DNA from: Oceanobacillus sp. FSL K6-2867
GTDB taxonomy: Bacteria; Bacillota; Bacilli; Bacillales; Amphibacillaceae
NCBI RefSeq assembly: GCF_037963145.1
Contig: NZ_CP150144.1
Coordinates: 1,302,001 to 1,366,000 of the forward strand
DNA length: 64,000 bases
Direction of reading: 5' to 3'
Below are positions 1 to 8,504 of this stretch, one piece after another. Within the stretch, counting starts at the first letter, position 1. Each line of letters starts with the position of its first letter. The notes under the pieces were generated by a model. The model saw nothing but the letters and a program-made list of their open reading frames with translations, ran no database searches and was not told the DNA's origin. The position numbers and the translations under genes were made by a program.

Positions 1-1145
1 GTAACAACATTTGATTTATCTAAGCCAACCGGGGTAGCTACTAATCTCCCAGTTTCATAGGATAAGCGTCCACGAACAAAACGGTCAAACGGGTTCGGTT
101 TTGGAAAGTCTGCTCCAAGGATGGCAACTTCTTTCTTTAAATAAGCTGCTTTTGTCTTTAAAAATGTACGAATAACAGGTCTTGTGTAAAGCTCAAACCC
201 AACATAGCATGCAGAAGGATTTCCGGATAAACCAAACAACAGTTTCCCGTCAATCTCCGCAACTGTTGTCACACTCCCTGGCCTCATACCAATCTTATTA
301 AATAAAACAGAAGCACCTAACTTTTCGTAAATCGCTGGCAAAAAATCGAAGTCTCCAACAGATACTCCACCTGTTGTAATAAGGAAATCTACCTTTTCCA
401 AGCTATCCTTCACTTTTTGATAGCAGGTTTCAAAATCATCATTAAATTGGCCGAAATAAATTGGCTCGCCACCTGCTCTGATAACCTGAGCGTATACCAT
501 ATAAGCATTACTATTTCTGATTTTGCCAGGTTTTAACGATTCATCAACATCTAATAATTCACTGCCTGTAGCAATAATACCAATTTTAGGTTTTACACTA
601 ACCGGAACTTCCTTATAGCCAAAGGTCGCCAAGACGGCAATAATTCCCGGGGTAATATAGGTACCTTTGGAGACAAGCACTGTTCCTTTTGTTGTATCCT
701 CACCAGCAAAGGATATATTATCCCCCGGCTGCAATTTTCGCTTTAACTGGAAATAATCCTTTCCATCCTGTACATATTCCTTCACGGACTCAAACATGAT
801 TACTGCATCACAATCGTTTGGAATTTGAGCACCTGTCATGATTCGAACCGCTTCATTGTCACCAACCTGCTCGTTAAATACACTGCCTGCTCCTATTTCA
901 CCAATGACTTCAAATGATATAGCATTTTTACTGGAAGCCATTTTAGTGTCTGCTGATTTTACAGCAAACCCATCATATGGAGACCTGTCAAATGGAGGTA
1001 CGTGATGATCAGCCAGAATAGCATCACCAAGAAAACGACCATAGCTTTCTTCTATCGGTACGTATTCGACCTTGCCGCTTTTTGTAAAATTCATCACTCT
1101 AGCCATTGCTTCATTTACTTTAATCGGTTTCCGTCTTTCTACCAT
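1..1145 (-). CDS. moeA: Molybdopterin molybdotransferase MoeA, 3' end cut off by window
   Basis: MoeA inserts molybdate into adenylylated molybdopterin, the last step of molybdenum cofactor synthesis in the cytoplasm; NarG needs this cofactor. Reading the minus strand from ATG at 1145 gives an open frame to the window edge (about 381 residues of a family usually near 400-430). Visible family motifs are PPFDRSPYDGFA near residue 60, MTGAQIPNDCDAVIMFE, a TTGGVSVGDFDF loop and the GLSGNPSACYVGFE signature. A good ribosome site (AAGGTGATG) precedes the ATG, which lies 13 bases after the stop of moeB. It is the third gene of a moaA-moeB-moeA operon. The C-terminus is missing only because the window starts here. 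Confidence 0.95.
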   Translation of the reverse strand, partial: MVERRKPIKVNEAMARVMNFTKSGKVEYVPIEESYGRFLGDAILADHHVPPFDRSPYDGFAVKSADTKMASSKNAISFEVIGEIGAGSVFNEQVGDNEAVRIMTGAQIPNDCDAVIMFESVKEYVQDGKDYFQLKRKLQPGDNISFAGEDTTKGTVLVSKGTYITPGIIAVLATFGYKEVPVSVKPKIGIIATGSELLDVDESLKPGKIRNSNAYMVYAQVIRAGGEPIYFGQFNDDFETCYQKVKDSLEKVDFLITTGGVSVGDFDFLPAIYEKLGASVLFNKIGMRPGSVTTVAEIDGKLLFGLSGNPSACYVGFELYTRPVIRTFLKTKAAYLKKEVAILGADFPKPNPFDRFVRGRLSYETGRLVATPVGLDKSNVV

Positions 1146-1157
1146 GCGTCATCACCT

Positions 1158-2171
1158 TTATCCTGCTAATTGATTGTAAATTGTTTTCGCTTTTTCAATT
1201 GAATCAGTGCCATGTATTAATGTTCTGCCATCCCGAAAGAACACGAGACGATATGATTCGTATTCCAATGACAATAAAAATTGATTATGTTTGACCGGGG
1301 CAATTTTCTGTAATCGATGCGCTAGTTCATCGAGGTTTAATTTCTGAGGCGTTCGTATTTGTACCGTATTTCTTCCACAAAGCACCTCCGATTTTGTGCG
1401 TGATTCATAGTTTAAATGCGGATAGCTTGGATTTTCACCACATGTCGGACAATCTGCTTTTTTAGCACGATCTACTTTCATCATATGATAATGATTATTC
1501 CATAAATCAAATGTCACCAGCTTTGTTCGGCAGGCTTTGTTGTCACCAACAAGCAGTTTTAAGGCTTCTGCCGTTTGATGGGCAACAACCATTTGGACTG
1601 CTGGTGAAATAATTCCAACAGAGTCACAAGTGGCTCCGGAGACTGGCATCGTATCCATTAAGCAACCGAGACAAGGGGTCTCATCTGGTAAAATCGTAAA
1701 ACTCATGCCTGTACTTCCAACACAAGATCCATAAATCCACGGTATTTGCTCTTTATGTGCTAAGTCGTTCAGGATAAATCGCGTTTCAAAATTATCCGTT
1801 GCATCGATTAGGATATCCACATTTTTTAATAAAGGAAGAAGTGTCACTGGTGTGGCGTCCATAACATAAGCATCGATAACAACCGAAGAATTAATTTGCT
1901 GCAGGCGCTGTTTAGCCGCCATTGCTTTTGGAAGTTGCTCTGTGACCTCCCTTTCGGTATACAATTGCTGCCTTTGTAAATTACTTAATTCGACATAATC
2001 CCGATCAATAATCGTCAGCTTTCCTATTCCAGCACGGACAAGGTTTTCCGCATTAGCAGATCCCAATGCACCACAGCCTAAAATGAGTACATGCTTGTTT
2101 TGTATCTTCTCTTGCCCAGCTTCACCAATCGGTTTAAAAAGCATTTGTCGTGAATATCGATTTCCCATCAT
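1158..2171 (-). CDS. moeB: ThiF/MoeB-type adenylyltransferase
   Basis: E1-like enzyme that adenylates the C-terminal glycine of a small sulfur-carrier protein: MoaD in molybdopterin synthesis or ThiS in thiamine synthesis. The nucleotide-binding GCGALGSANAENLVRAG lies near residue 32, the R-Q-Q motif follows the DRDYVE strand, and two zinc-binding CxxC pairs are present (CLGC near 169 and CPTC near 243). A further C-terminal segment of about 90 residues follows the zinc site, as in many Firmicute MoeB/ThiF proteins. Start: ATG at 2171, with GGAG 5 bases upstream; a second ATG directly follows. It sits 8 bases after moaA and just before moeA, so MoeB is more likely than ThiF, although the two cannot be separated by sequence alone. 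Confidence 0.9.
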   Translation of the reverse strand: MMGNRYSRQMLFKPIGEAGQEKIQNKHVLILGCGALGSANAENLVRAGIGKLTIIDRDYVELSNLQRQQLYTEREVTEQLPKAMAAKQRLQQINSSVVIDAYVMDATPVTLLPLLKNVDILIDATDNFETRFILNDLAHKEQIPWIYGSCVGSTGMSFTILPDETPCLGCLMDTMPVSGATCDSVGIISPAVQMVVAHQTAEALKLLVGDNKACRTKLVTFDLWNNHYHMMKVDRAKKADCPTCGENPSYPHLNYESRTKSEVLCGRNTVQIRTPQKLNLDELAHRLQKIAPVKHNQFLLSLEYESYRLVFFRDGRTLIHGTDSIEKAKTIYNQLAG

Positions 2172-2179
2172 TTTTTCTC

Positions 2180-3190
2180 CTACCCACCTATATAAGACAT
2201 CTCAATTTTCTTCTTATGTTTAGCTGATTCTGCTGTCCGCTCATCTGAATATCGATCGGTCCGGCTACTCCATATGTTCCTAATTTCTTCTTTTATTTCT
2301 TCATCTGTTTTCTCAGAACGTAACAGTTCACGGAAATCAAAACCATTCCCTGCAAACAGACAGGTGTACATTTTTCCATCTGCAGCAATCCGTGCTCTTG
2401 TGCAACTGGAACAGAAGGATTCGGATACAGATGTGATAAACCCAACTTCTGTATTCGTACCACTATAGCGATAACGTTTTGCTACCTCACCTACGTATGC
2501 AGGATCAACAGCTTCCATTTTGAAATGTTTGGAAAGCTCTTCGAAAATTTCCTTTTTCGTTATCACTTTACTGAAGTTCCAGCCATTTGACTGTCCAACA
2601 TCCATAAATTCAATATATCTTAACTGAATTCCTTGTTCCTTAAAATATGCTGCCATTGGAACAATTTCTCCATCATTCATTCCTTTTTTTACGACCATGT
2701 TGACTTTTACTTCCAAGCCTACTTCTTTCGCTTTTTGGATACCCTTCAACACACGTTCTGGGCCCACACCACTATCATTAATGGATTTAAATAATGCCTC
2801 ATCCAATGCATCTAAACTTACATTGACACGTTTTAGACCTGCATCCTTTAGTTTTTCTGCCATGTGAGAAAGCAAGGATCCATTTGTTGTCAGCCCGATA
2901 TCTTCTAACCCTTCGATGCGCGTCAGCTTTTCAATTAATACAGGCAAGTCTCTCCTCAGTAAAGGTTCCCCACCAGTTAATCGGATTTTTTTTACGCCTA
3001 ATGCTACAAATAGCGTTGCAATACGTTCTATTTCTTCAAAGCTTAATAGTTGCTCTCTAGGCATGAACGCAAAGTCTCTGCCAAAGATTTCTTTTGGCAT
3101 ACAATACGTACACCTGAAATTACAACGATCGATGACAGAGATACGAAGATCCTTCAATGGCCGACCAAATTTATCTGTTAATACTGTCAT
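2180..3190 (-). CDS. moaA: GTP 3',8-cyclase MoaA
   Basis: Radical SAM enzyme that starts molybdopterin synthesis by cyclising GTP. The SAM-cluster motif CNFRCTYC lies near residue 23, followed by LTGGEPLLR, and the second cluster [18 protein letters not shown] lies in the C-terminal part. Length about 336 residues is normal. The ORF opens at 3217, but the ATG at 3190 is preferred: AGGAG lies 11 bases upstream, and a TATAAT -10 box at 3216-3221 predicts a transcript beginning near 3209, after the first ATG. It is the first gene of moaA-moeB-moeA. The upstream FNR-like box suggests co-expression with nar. Confidence 0.95.
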   Translation of the reverse strand: MTVLTDKFGRPLKDLRISVIDRCNFRCTYCMPKEIFGRDFAFMPREQLLSFEEIERIATLFVALGVKKIRLTGGEPLLRRDLPVLIEKLTRIEGLEDIGLTTNGSLLSHMAEKLKDAGLKRVNVSLDALDEALFKSINDSGVGPERVLKGIQKAKEVGLEVKVNMVVKKGMNDGEIVPMAAYFKEQGIQLRYIEFMDVGQSNGWNFSKVITKKEIFEELSKHFKMEAVDPAYVGEVAKRYRYSGTNTEVGFITSVSESFCSSCTRARIAADGKMYTCLFAGNGFDFRELLRSEKTDEEIKEEIRNIWSSRTDRYSDERTAESAKHKKKIEMSYIGG

Positions 3191-3215
3191 TCGGATCATC
3201 TCTCCTTCTAAGAAC

Positions 3216-3259
3216 ATTATATCTACTATTTATAGTGCGGGTCTGTAACAAATATCACT
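3216..3259 (-). promoter_or_regulatory. Predicted moaA promoter with degenerate FNR-type box
   Basis: A perfect TATAAT lies at 3221-3216 on the minus strand, and a degenerate box TGTAA-CAAATA-TCACT lies at 3244-3259. The box is centred about 42 bases upstream of the predicted start near 3209, the same geometry as at the other nar promoters. The first half-site has an A in place of G, so binding is less certain than at narG. Confidence 0.5.
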
Positions 3260-3282
3260 TTCTTTGAAAAGAATTTACGGAG

Positions 3283-4827
3283 TTAAAACGTTGCTTTCCT
3301 CGTTTGCAGCTTCACGAATTTATCCTCATAAATTCTTAGTTTGTGCGGATTATGATTCCTTGTAAAGAATTCTATGATGCCTGCCAAAGCTTCTTCAAAT
3401 AACTCCGGCTGATGGACTTTTCCAATGATTTTAAACCCTTTCTCATAACAGCTTTCTGCTTTATTCACATTTTTTTCTTCTTTATTTTCATAACAATATG
3501 CTAAGCGAATCAGGGTGAGTCCCTTTTCTTCCTTGCAGTTTGGCAGCGTTTCATAGATTGCTAGTGCTTCGTTATAATAAGAAAAAGCATCTTCTATTTT
3601 TTCTTGCTGCAAATAATTAAAAGCGATAGCCTGTAATGTATTCCCATAAGCAATGGATTTTTTCCGTCCCTCTTGTTCCAGTCGTTCCAGAAACTCCTTG
3701 AACATCTTAAATGCTTTGTCATAGCTTTTTTCATCGGAATAAATCTTCCCAAGTGCATACAGATATTGCTGCCTGATTCTAGGAAAGGCAGTGGCTAATT
3801 TCAATCCCTTCTCTAAATATTTCTTCGCCTCGTTTAATTTAAATATTTTCATCGAAATCGTGCCTATTTTAGAGTAGATATAAACAATCATAAAATGAGT
3901 ATCATCATAGAAAGTCGTTAATTGTCCTAATGCTTGTTTATAATAATTGATAGCACGAGGGAAACTCCCCATATTTTCATCTATTTCTGCTAGCATCAAA
4001 ATAGCTTTAGCAATGTCTAAATGATTTCCCTTATATAATTCATCCATGTGCTTGATTGCCTGTGTAAGCGTTTTTCGAGCTTGTTTTAAATCCATGTAAA
4101 ATTGGATTTCACCAATTTTTAGTAATGTTCGTGCTTCTGCTTCTTTATCTTTTTCCTCTTGGTATGCTTTTAACAATTGCTGATGACATTCCAGCGCTTT
4201 CGTGTAATTTTCCATATTGATATATGCATCGGACAATATATCAATAGTTTGAGCAATAATGGGATGTGTAAATGGAACTGCCTTATGAAAATAGCTTAAT
4301 GCTTTCTCGAGCTGAGTTAAGCCACTTTCCATATTTTCTTCAGCAAGAGCAACTTTGCCCAAACGGCTAAAAATAGCTCCATATGCATAGGCATCCTGAT
4401 AATTCTTAGAATCTAACAATGCCAATAATTTAGCTAACTCTATTCGAGCATTGGATAGCTGTCCGTAATCACTCTCTAGTGCAGCATAATCAAGGTAAGT
4501 GTCAATCACCAATTCAATATAATTGTCCTCGATTTCCTTCGATAATCGAATAGCTTGCCGACTATAATTGCCGCCTTTATCGTAGTTACTTGCTTTTCTG
4601 TAATACTTTGCCATAGTGCTTAACATAAAAAATCTCTCTCTGGTGCTATATTCGCCTTTAGATTCCAAAAGTCCTTCCATTTCCTTAATTTTCTCTTTTA
4701 TTCCACTCGTTGAATCCTTTATTATTTGTTCTCTCACTTTCATACAAAGCGAAAGCATTCCATCTGTTTGTTGTCTGTCCAACTCTAGATTCGTTATCAA
4801 ATCCTCTACATCCTTTCTCTTTAGCAC
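3283..4827 (-). CDS. TPR-repeat protein downstream of nar operon
   Basis: About 514 residues made almost wholly of tetratricopeptide-type helical repeats, for example the segments near residues 195-230, 285-320 and 405-440 with the usual A/G/Y spacing (ALSYYHKA-like, NYYKQALGQL, SYYNEALAIYE). There is no signal peptide or transmembrane helix, so it is probably a cytoplasmic protein-protein interaction scaffold. No DNA-binding or enzymatic domain is visible; the N-terminal 60 residues are charged and may be helical. The frame opens with GTG at 4827, four bases after the preceding stop, without a clear ribosome site, so translation may be coupled or start at an internal ATG. The exact role is unknown; position suggests a link with nitrate respiration. 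Confidence 0.8.
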   Translation of the reverse strand: MLKRKDVEDLITNLELDRQQTDGMLSLCMKVREQIIKDSTSGIKEKIKEMEGLLESKGEYSTRERFFMLSTMAKYYRKASNYDKGGNYSRQAIRLSKEIEDNYIELVIDTYLDYAALESDYGQLSNARIELAKLLALLDSKNYQDAYAYGAIFSRLGKVALAEENMESGLTQLEKALSYFHKAVPFTHPIIAQTIDILSDAYINMENYTKALECHQQLLKAYQEEKDKEAEARTLLKIGEIQFYMDLKQARKTLTQAIKHMDELYKGNHLDIAKAILMLAEIDENMGSFPRAINYYKQALGQLTTFYDDTHFMIVYIYSKIGTISMKIFKLNEAKKYLEKGLKLATAFPRIRQQYLYALGKIYSDEKSYDKAFKMFKEFLERLEQEGRKKSIAYGNTLQAIAFNYLQQEKIEDAFSYYNEALAIYETLPNCKEEKGLTLIRLAYCYENKEEKNVNKAESCYEKGFKIIGKVHQPELFEEALAGIIEFFTRNHNPHKLRIYEDKFVKLQTRKATF

Positions 4828-4830
4828 GAA

Positions 4831-5310
4831 TTATAAAAGTAAATGGATTGCAATCAGGAAAAACAATGCTATCCCTAATCGCAAATGGGTCCTTCTCAAT
4901 TTCCCTGTTGGCTTTATCAATCTCCACCACCCTGTTACCACCATGAGGATTAAATTAATGAGGGCAAGCAGGCCTACTACCATCTTGCTGTTGTGAAAGG
5001 AAAACCCATACCAATGAAGAATCGAAATAGCATGCAATAAAATAAAAACCAGTGCTAAAGTACCTGTCCAGCGGTGAAAGGGCATTACTCTTTTCGATAT
5101 GTTCACGAATTTAATTTTCATTTTTCGATCAGGTGTGTTGCGAATAGTAGAAAATACAGCGTTCCTTGTCCAATTAAACAAAAATAATAAAAAGCCAATA
5201 AGCCCAAATAAAATAGGGGTGCTTAAAGCTGGAAAAGAAAAGTGATTTACAACTTGCCAAACTGAAAGTATTAATAGGATGATATTGAAATAAAACCATT
5301 TACTCATCAT
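4831..5310 (-). CDS. Small four-helix membrane protein, possible b-type cytochrome
   Basis: About 159 residues with four predicted membrane helices. Histidines stand at helix ends in the pattern FHRWTG, LLHAISILHWYG, RRTHLRLG and AIHLLL, which resembles haem-binding four-helix proteins such as the ferric-reductase-like or cytochrome b561 type. Haem binding is an inference. The ORF opens at 5322, but that ATG lies inside the ribosome site; GGAGAGTC precedes the ATG at 5310 and a further ATG at 5307. It follows narI after a small hairpin and precedes the TPR gene, apparently as part of the nar transcription unit. It could be an electron-transfer partner or a membrane anchor for the TPR protein. 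Confidence 0.75.
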   Translation of the reverse strand: MMSKWFYFNIILLILSVWQVVNHFSFPALSTPILFGLIGFLLFLFNWTRNAVFSTIRNTPDRKMKIKFVNISKRVMPFHRWTGTLALVFILLHAISILHWYGFSFHNSKMVVGLLALINLILMVVTGWWRLIKPTGKLRRTHLRLGIALFFLIAIHLLL

Positions 5311-5328
5311 GACTCTCCTCATATAAAT

Positions 5329-5361
5329 GAAGAGAGCCAGTGTTTAAAAGCTACTCTCTTC
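5329..5361 (-). other. Hairpin between narI and the next gene
   Basis: Perfect arms GAAGAGAG and CTCTCTTC (5329-5336 and 5354-5361) enclose a 17-base loop. No U-run follows on the minus strand, so a processing or stability hairpin within the nar transcript is more likely than a full terminator. Confidence 0.4.
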
Positions 5362-5368
5362 TGTTGGT

Positions 5369-6043
5369 TTACCTTGCAGCCCTGCGTTTATAGATCACAT
5401 AGCTCCTGCTTAGGTATCTAATCGGGAAACTAAACGCATGGACCAATCTTGTAAATGGCCAAACGGCATATAAAGAGAATGTGCAATAAATATGGATTTT
5501 AAACCAGATTGGAACGCTTGCCATTAACTCTGGCTGGACATTGAAAATAAACAGTCCCCGCAGCCATGGCGCGATAGTTGTCCGGTAATCAAAACCCTGC
5601 GCATCCACATTAAAAGAAGTCGCAAGTAATCCTGAACCAATGGCAAGGATGATGAAAATTAAGGAAACCCAGTCACTTGCAGATGTTGTAGCCATAATCC
5701 GTTTGACACTTATTCGGCGGTAGGTTAATAAGATAATCCCAATAAATGCAGCAATCCCCGCAGGAATTCCAAAAGCAATTGCTACAATGTGATACGTATG
5801 CTCAGTTACTCCAAGTGCATTATAAAGCTCGACTGGAATAATCAAGCCTAATACATGACCACCGAATACAAATATAATTCCCCAATGGAATAAAAGCGAA
5901 CCGATTCTTAACTGTCTTTTTTCAAGAAATTCACTGGATTTAGTCGTCCAGCCAAATTGGTCTTTTTGATAACGATAAATAAGACCGCCAATAAATATAG
6001 TTAACACAATATAGGGAAAGATCCCCCACAGTAATAGATCCAT
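5369..6043 (-). CDS. narI: Respiratory nitrate reductase gamma subunit NarI
   Basis: Dihaem b-type membrane subunit that oxidises menaquinol and passes electrons to NarH and NarG. The 224 residues contain five hydrophobic segments with family landmarks (LLLWGIFPYIVLTIFIGG at the start, FHWGIIFVFGGHVLGL near residue 52, IHIYCTFSLYAVWPFTRLVHAFS near 185-205). The histidines in the second and last helices fit the haem ligands of the family. It starts at ATG 6043, 11 bases after the narJ stop, and is normal in length. It is the fourth nar gene in the usual GHJI order. Confidence 0.95.
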   Translation of the reverse strand: MDLLLWGIFPYIVLTIFIGGLIYRYQKDQFGWTTKSSEFLEKRQLRIGSLLFHWGIIFVFGGHVLGLIIPVELYNALGVTEHTYHIVAIAFGIPAGIAAFIGIILLTYRRISVKRIMATTSASDWVSLIFIILAIGSGLLATSFNVDAQGFDYRTTIAPWLRGLFIFNVQPELMASVPIWFKIHIYCTFSLYAVWPFTRLVHAFSFPIRYLSRSYVIYKRRAAR

Positions 6044-6054
6044 TACGCTCCCCC

Positions 6055-6591
6055 CTAGGCTTCTTTAAGAGCCACAGATGTTACCCCGTTTTCTTCCATA
6101 TAAAGAAAGAGTGCATCAAATAATAATCGGTAATAGCTATTATTTTCGACTAATCTTGCCTGAATTTCGCCGATTGCCTGATGGTGCATAGCAAGTAATT
6201 CATTACTTACTTCAACTGGGACATTAGCACAGAACTCTAACATAACTGGAAGATAGTCTGGTAATTCCTTGTCGGTTACTTCAAACCCATGTGCCTCATA
6301 ATATTTCTTAAGCTTAAGTAATTCCAAGCCACGTTCGCGCTGTTCGCCTAGTTTCAAATAGGTTACATAGAGATTCGTTAATTTTCCAAAGTCAAAATGC
6401 TCGATATAGTGCGTGATCCAGTCGTCTAGTGACATCTCTTTTGATTGTTGAATAAACTGCTTGATATTTACTTTGATTTGACTGTTCGATTGTTCTTCTA
6501 TTTCCATTTCTATTTCTGGTAAGATGTCTATCATTTCTTCCGTTGGATAGTTAAGGAGAAACGATATTAACTGATAGATATGTTGATTCAT
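6055..6591 (-). CDS. narJ: Nitrate reductase assembly chaperone NarJ
   Basis: Cytoplasmic chaperone (TorD/NarJ family) that helps insert the molybdenum cofactor into NarG before membrane docking. It has 178 residues, the usual length, with family segments LISFLLNYPTEEM at the N-terminus, DWITHYIEHFDFGKLTNLYVTYL in the middle and PDYLPVMLEF near residue 115. GGAGG lies 8 bases before the ATG at 6591. A 440-base GC-rich element separates it from narH, so the narGH and narJI parts may differ in transcript level or need read-through. Confidence 0.93.
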   Translation of the reverse strand: MNQHIYQLISFLLNYPTEEMIDILPEIEMEIEEQSNSQIKVNIKQFIQQSKEMSLDDWITHYIEHFDFGKLTNLYVTYLKLGEQRERGLELLKLKKYYEAHGFEVTDKELPDYLPVMLEFCANVPVEVSNELLAMHHQAIGEIQARLVENNSYYRLLFDALFLYMEENGVTSVALKEA

Positions 6592-7031
6592 TATCAGAGC
6601 CTCCTATGATCTAAATAATTTTTTTACTACTGGTGAAATTTGTGCAATAATTGCCGTCCGGGGTCGCTTCGGGCGGATGCTTTCCGCGGGCACGGCTTCA
6701 GCCTCTCCGGAAGAAGAACACTTCCTACGAGTCTTCAGACACGTGCTATTCCCACAGGAGTCACCGCCCTACGCTCACCCGGACTGGTTAGAGCACCGAC
6801 CTTGTAATCTACTATTAATAGGCAATGAGCCAGTTCTAGCGGTGTAAACACACGGAGACTCCTGTGCGATACGAGGGGCAGAGTGAGACCCCATAGAACG
6901 GAGTTTGAGGTGCGTCGGGTCACCCAGTGTGTTTCCGTAGCGGGTATATGCTCCAACCACCATTGCACATTACGTCGCAGTTTATATGTTTTCAGTATAA
7001 CGAGAGTACATTTCCAAATCGGTTTCAGTCC
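6592..7031. repeat. GC-rich non-coding element inserted between narH and narJ
   Basis: The gap between narH and narJ should be a few bases but is about 440. Roughly 6650-6965 is clearly richer in GC than the surroundings and contains motifs typical of a dispersed Bacillaceae intergenic repeat, read on the minus strand: GACTCC-TG-GGGAATAGCACG, a CCGGAGAGGCTGAAGCCGTG block and CCCGCGGAAAGCATCCGCC. Two overlapping open frames at 6735-6968 and 6775-6963 have no ribosome site and unlike composition, and are taken as chance. On the plus strand, 6771-6809 resembles the D-arm and anticodon loop of a threonine tRNA (CTTGTAA loop), but the 3' half of the stem does not pair. That the repeat is dispersed is from memory of the family and not shown in this window. 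Confidence 0.7.
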
Positions 7032-8504
7032 TTAGGAAAGCACACCGCAGCTTCCTGGGCCTCCTGCGAAGTCTAGGCCGCATGCTCCTTGTTCTTTATA
7101 TAGATCAGCTACTTCTTCTTTGTGACTATGTGGTATAACGAATCTGTCTTCATACTTAGCAATCGCTAACAGACGGTACATTTCTTTGATTGCTTTTTCA
7201 GTTAAACCGAGATCGGATAGGATGTCAGCATCAAATTCTTTTCCAGTTTGTTCAGCTCGCATAAAGTTACGCATGACTGCCATTTTCTTTAGAACCGTAC
7301 GGATATGCCCGGTATCTCCAGCAGTTAATAGATTTGCAAGGTATTCAATTGGAATGCGCATGTTATCAATTGCTGGGAAAATGTCTTCTGTGTCTGCTGT
7401 GCTGCCTTTGCCTTCAATCATGTTCATAACTGGGCTTAATGGCGGGATATACCATACCATTGGCATTGTTCTGTATTCCGGATGTAATGGCAGGGCAATC
7501 TTCCAATCTATAATCATTTTATAAAGTGGTGATTGTTGAGCCGCTTCAATCCAGTCCATTGGAATTCCATCTTTTTTGGCTTGCTTGATAACTTCTGGAT
7601 CGTTTGGATCAAGGAAAATACCGAGCTGTGCATGATATAATTCCTTTTCATCCTCTACAGATGCTGCTTCTAAGACGCGGTCTGCATCATACAGCATGAT
7701 ACCGATATAGCGAATCCGTCCAACACATGTTTCTGCACAAATCGTTGGCTGGCCATTTTCGATTCTTGGGAAACACATCGTACATTTTTCAGCTTTATTT
7801 GTTTTCCAATTGAAGTACACTTTTTTATACGGACAAGAAGTTACACAATGTCTCCATGCACGACATGCATTTTGATCCACTAGCACGATTCCATCTTCAT
7901 CACGCTTATACATTGCTCCCGATGGGCAAGAGGATACACATGGTGCGTTAATACAATGCTCACAAATACGCGGCAGATACATCATGAACACATCTTCGAA
8001 TTCGGTTTTAATGGATTCTTCCATCTGTACGACGTTTGGATCACGAAGTCCTGTAATATGGCCACCAGCTAAGTCATCTTCCCAGTTCGGTCCCCATTCC
8101 AAATCCATGAACTCTCCTGTCACCGCAGATTTCGCCCTGGCAACTGGCTGATGTTTCCGTTCTTTACTAGTTGTTAATGTTTCATAATCGTAGTTCCATG
8201 GTTCAAAATAATCGTCCATTTCTGGTTGGTTTGGGTTATAAAACAAGTTTAGTAGCCGATTCGTTTTCGAGCCTGATTTTAACCTTAACTCGTCGTTGTG
8301 AAGCTCCCAGCCACCTTTATATTTATCTTGATCTTCCCACTGTTTTGGATAGCCAATTCCAGGCTTTGTTTCTACATTATTAAAGTACATGTATTCGGCA
8401 CCTGGGCGGTTTGTCCACGTGTTCTTACATGTCACGCTACATGTATGACAGCCGATACACTTATCGAGGTTCATTACCATCCCGACCTGTGCTTTAATTT
8501 TCAA
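7032..8504 (-). CDS. narH: Respiratory nitrate reductase beta subunit NarH
   Basis: Iron-sulfur subunit that carries electrons from NarI to NarG on the inner face of the membrane. The 490 residues hold four cysteine groups: CIGCHTCSVTC near residue 16, CEHCINAPCVSSC near 183, CRAWRHCVTSC near 216 and CTMC...CAETC near 243-262. The tryptophan in CRAW replaces a cysteine and marks the [3Fe-4S] cluster of genuine NarH. The start is TTG at 8504: AAGGAGG lies 9 bases upstream, and the first ATG codons, farther in, are badly placed. The start overlaps the end of narG by 11 bases, so translation is probably coupled. Confidence 0.96.
   Translation of the reverse strand: MKIKAQVGMVMNLDKCIGCHTCSVTCKNTWTNRPGAEYMYFNNVETKPGIGYPKQWEDQDKYKGGWELHNDELRLKSGSKTNRLLNLFYNPNQPEMDDYFEPWNYDYETLTTSKERKHQPVARAKSAVTGEFMDLEWGPNWEDDLAGGHITGLRDPNVVQMEESIKTEFEDVFMMYLPRICEHCINAPCVSSCPSGAMYKRDEDGIVLVDQNACRAWRHCVTSCPYKKVYFNWKTNKAEKCTMCFPRIENGQPTICAETCVGRIRYIGIMLYDADRVLEAASVEDEKELYHAQLGIFLDPNDPEVIKQAKKDGIPMDWIEAAQQSPLYKMIIDWKIALPLHPEYRTMPMVWYIPPLSPVMNMIEGKGSTADTEDIFPAIDNMRIPIEYLANLLTAGDTGHIRTVLKKMAVMRNFMRAEQTGKEFDADILSDLGLTEKAIKEMYRLLAIAKYEDRFVIPHSHKEEVADLYKEQGACGLDFAGGPGSCGVLS

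Noticed and set aside
6735-6968. Open frames of 77 and 62 codons on the minus strand (6735-6968 and 6775-6963)
   Set aside because: They lie wholly in the GC-rich repeat, have no ribosome site, and overlap each other with unlike composition.
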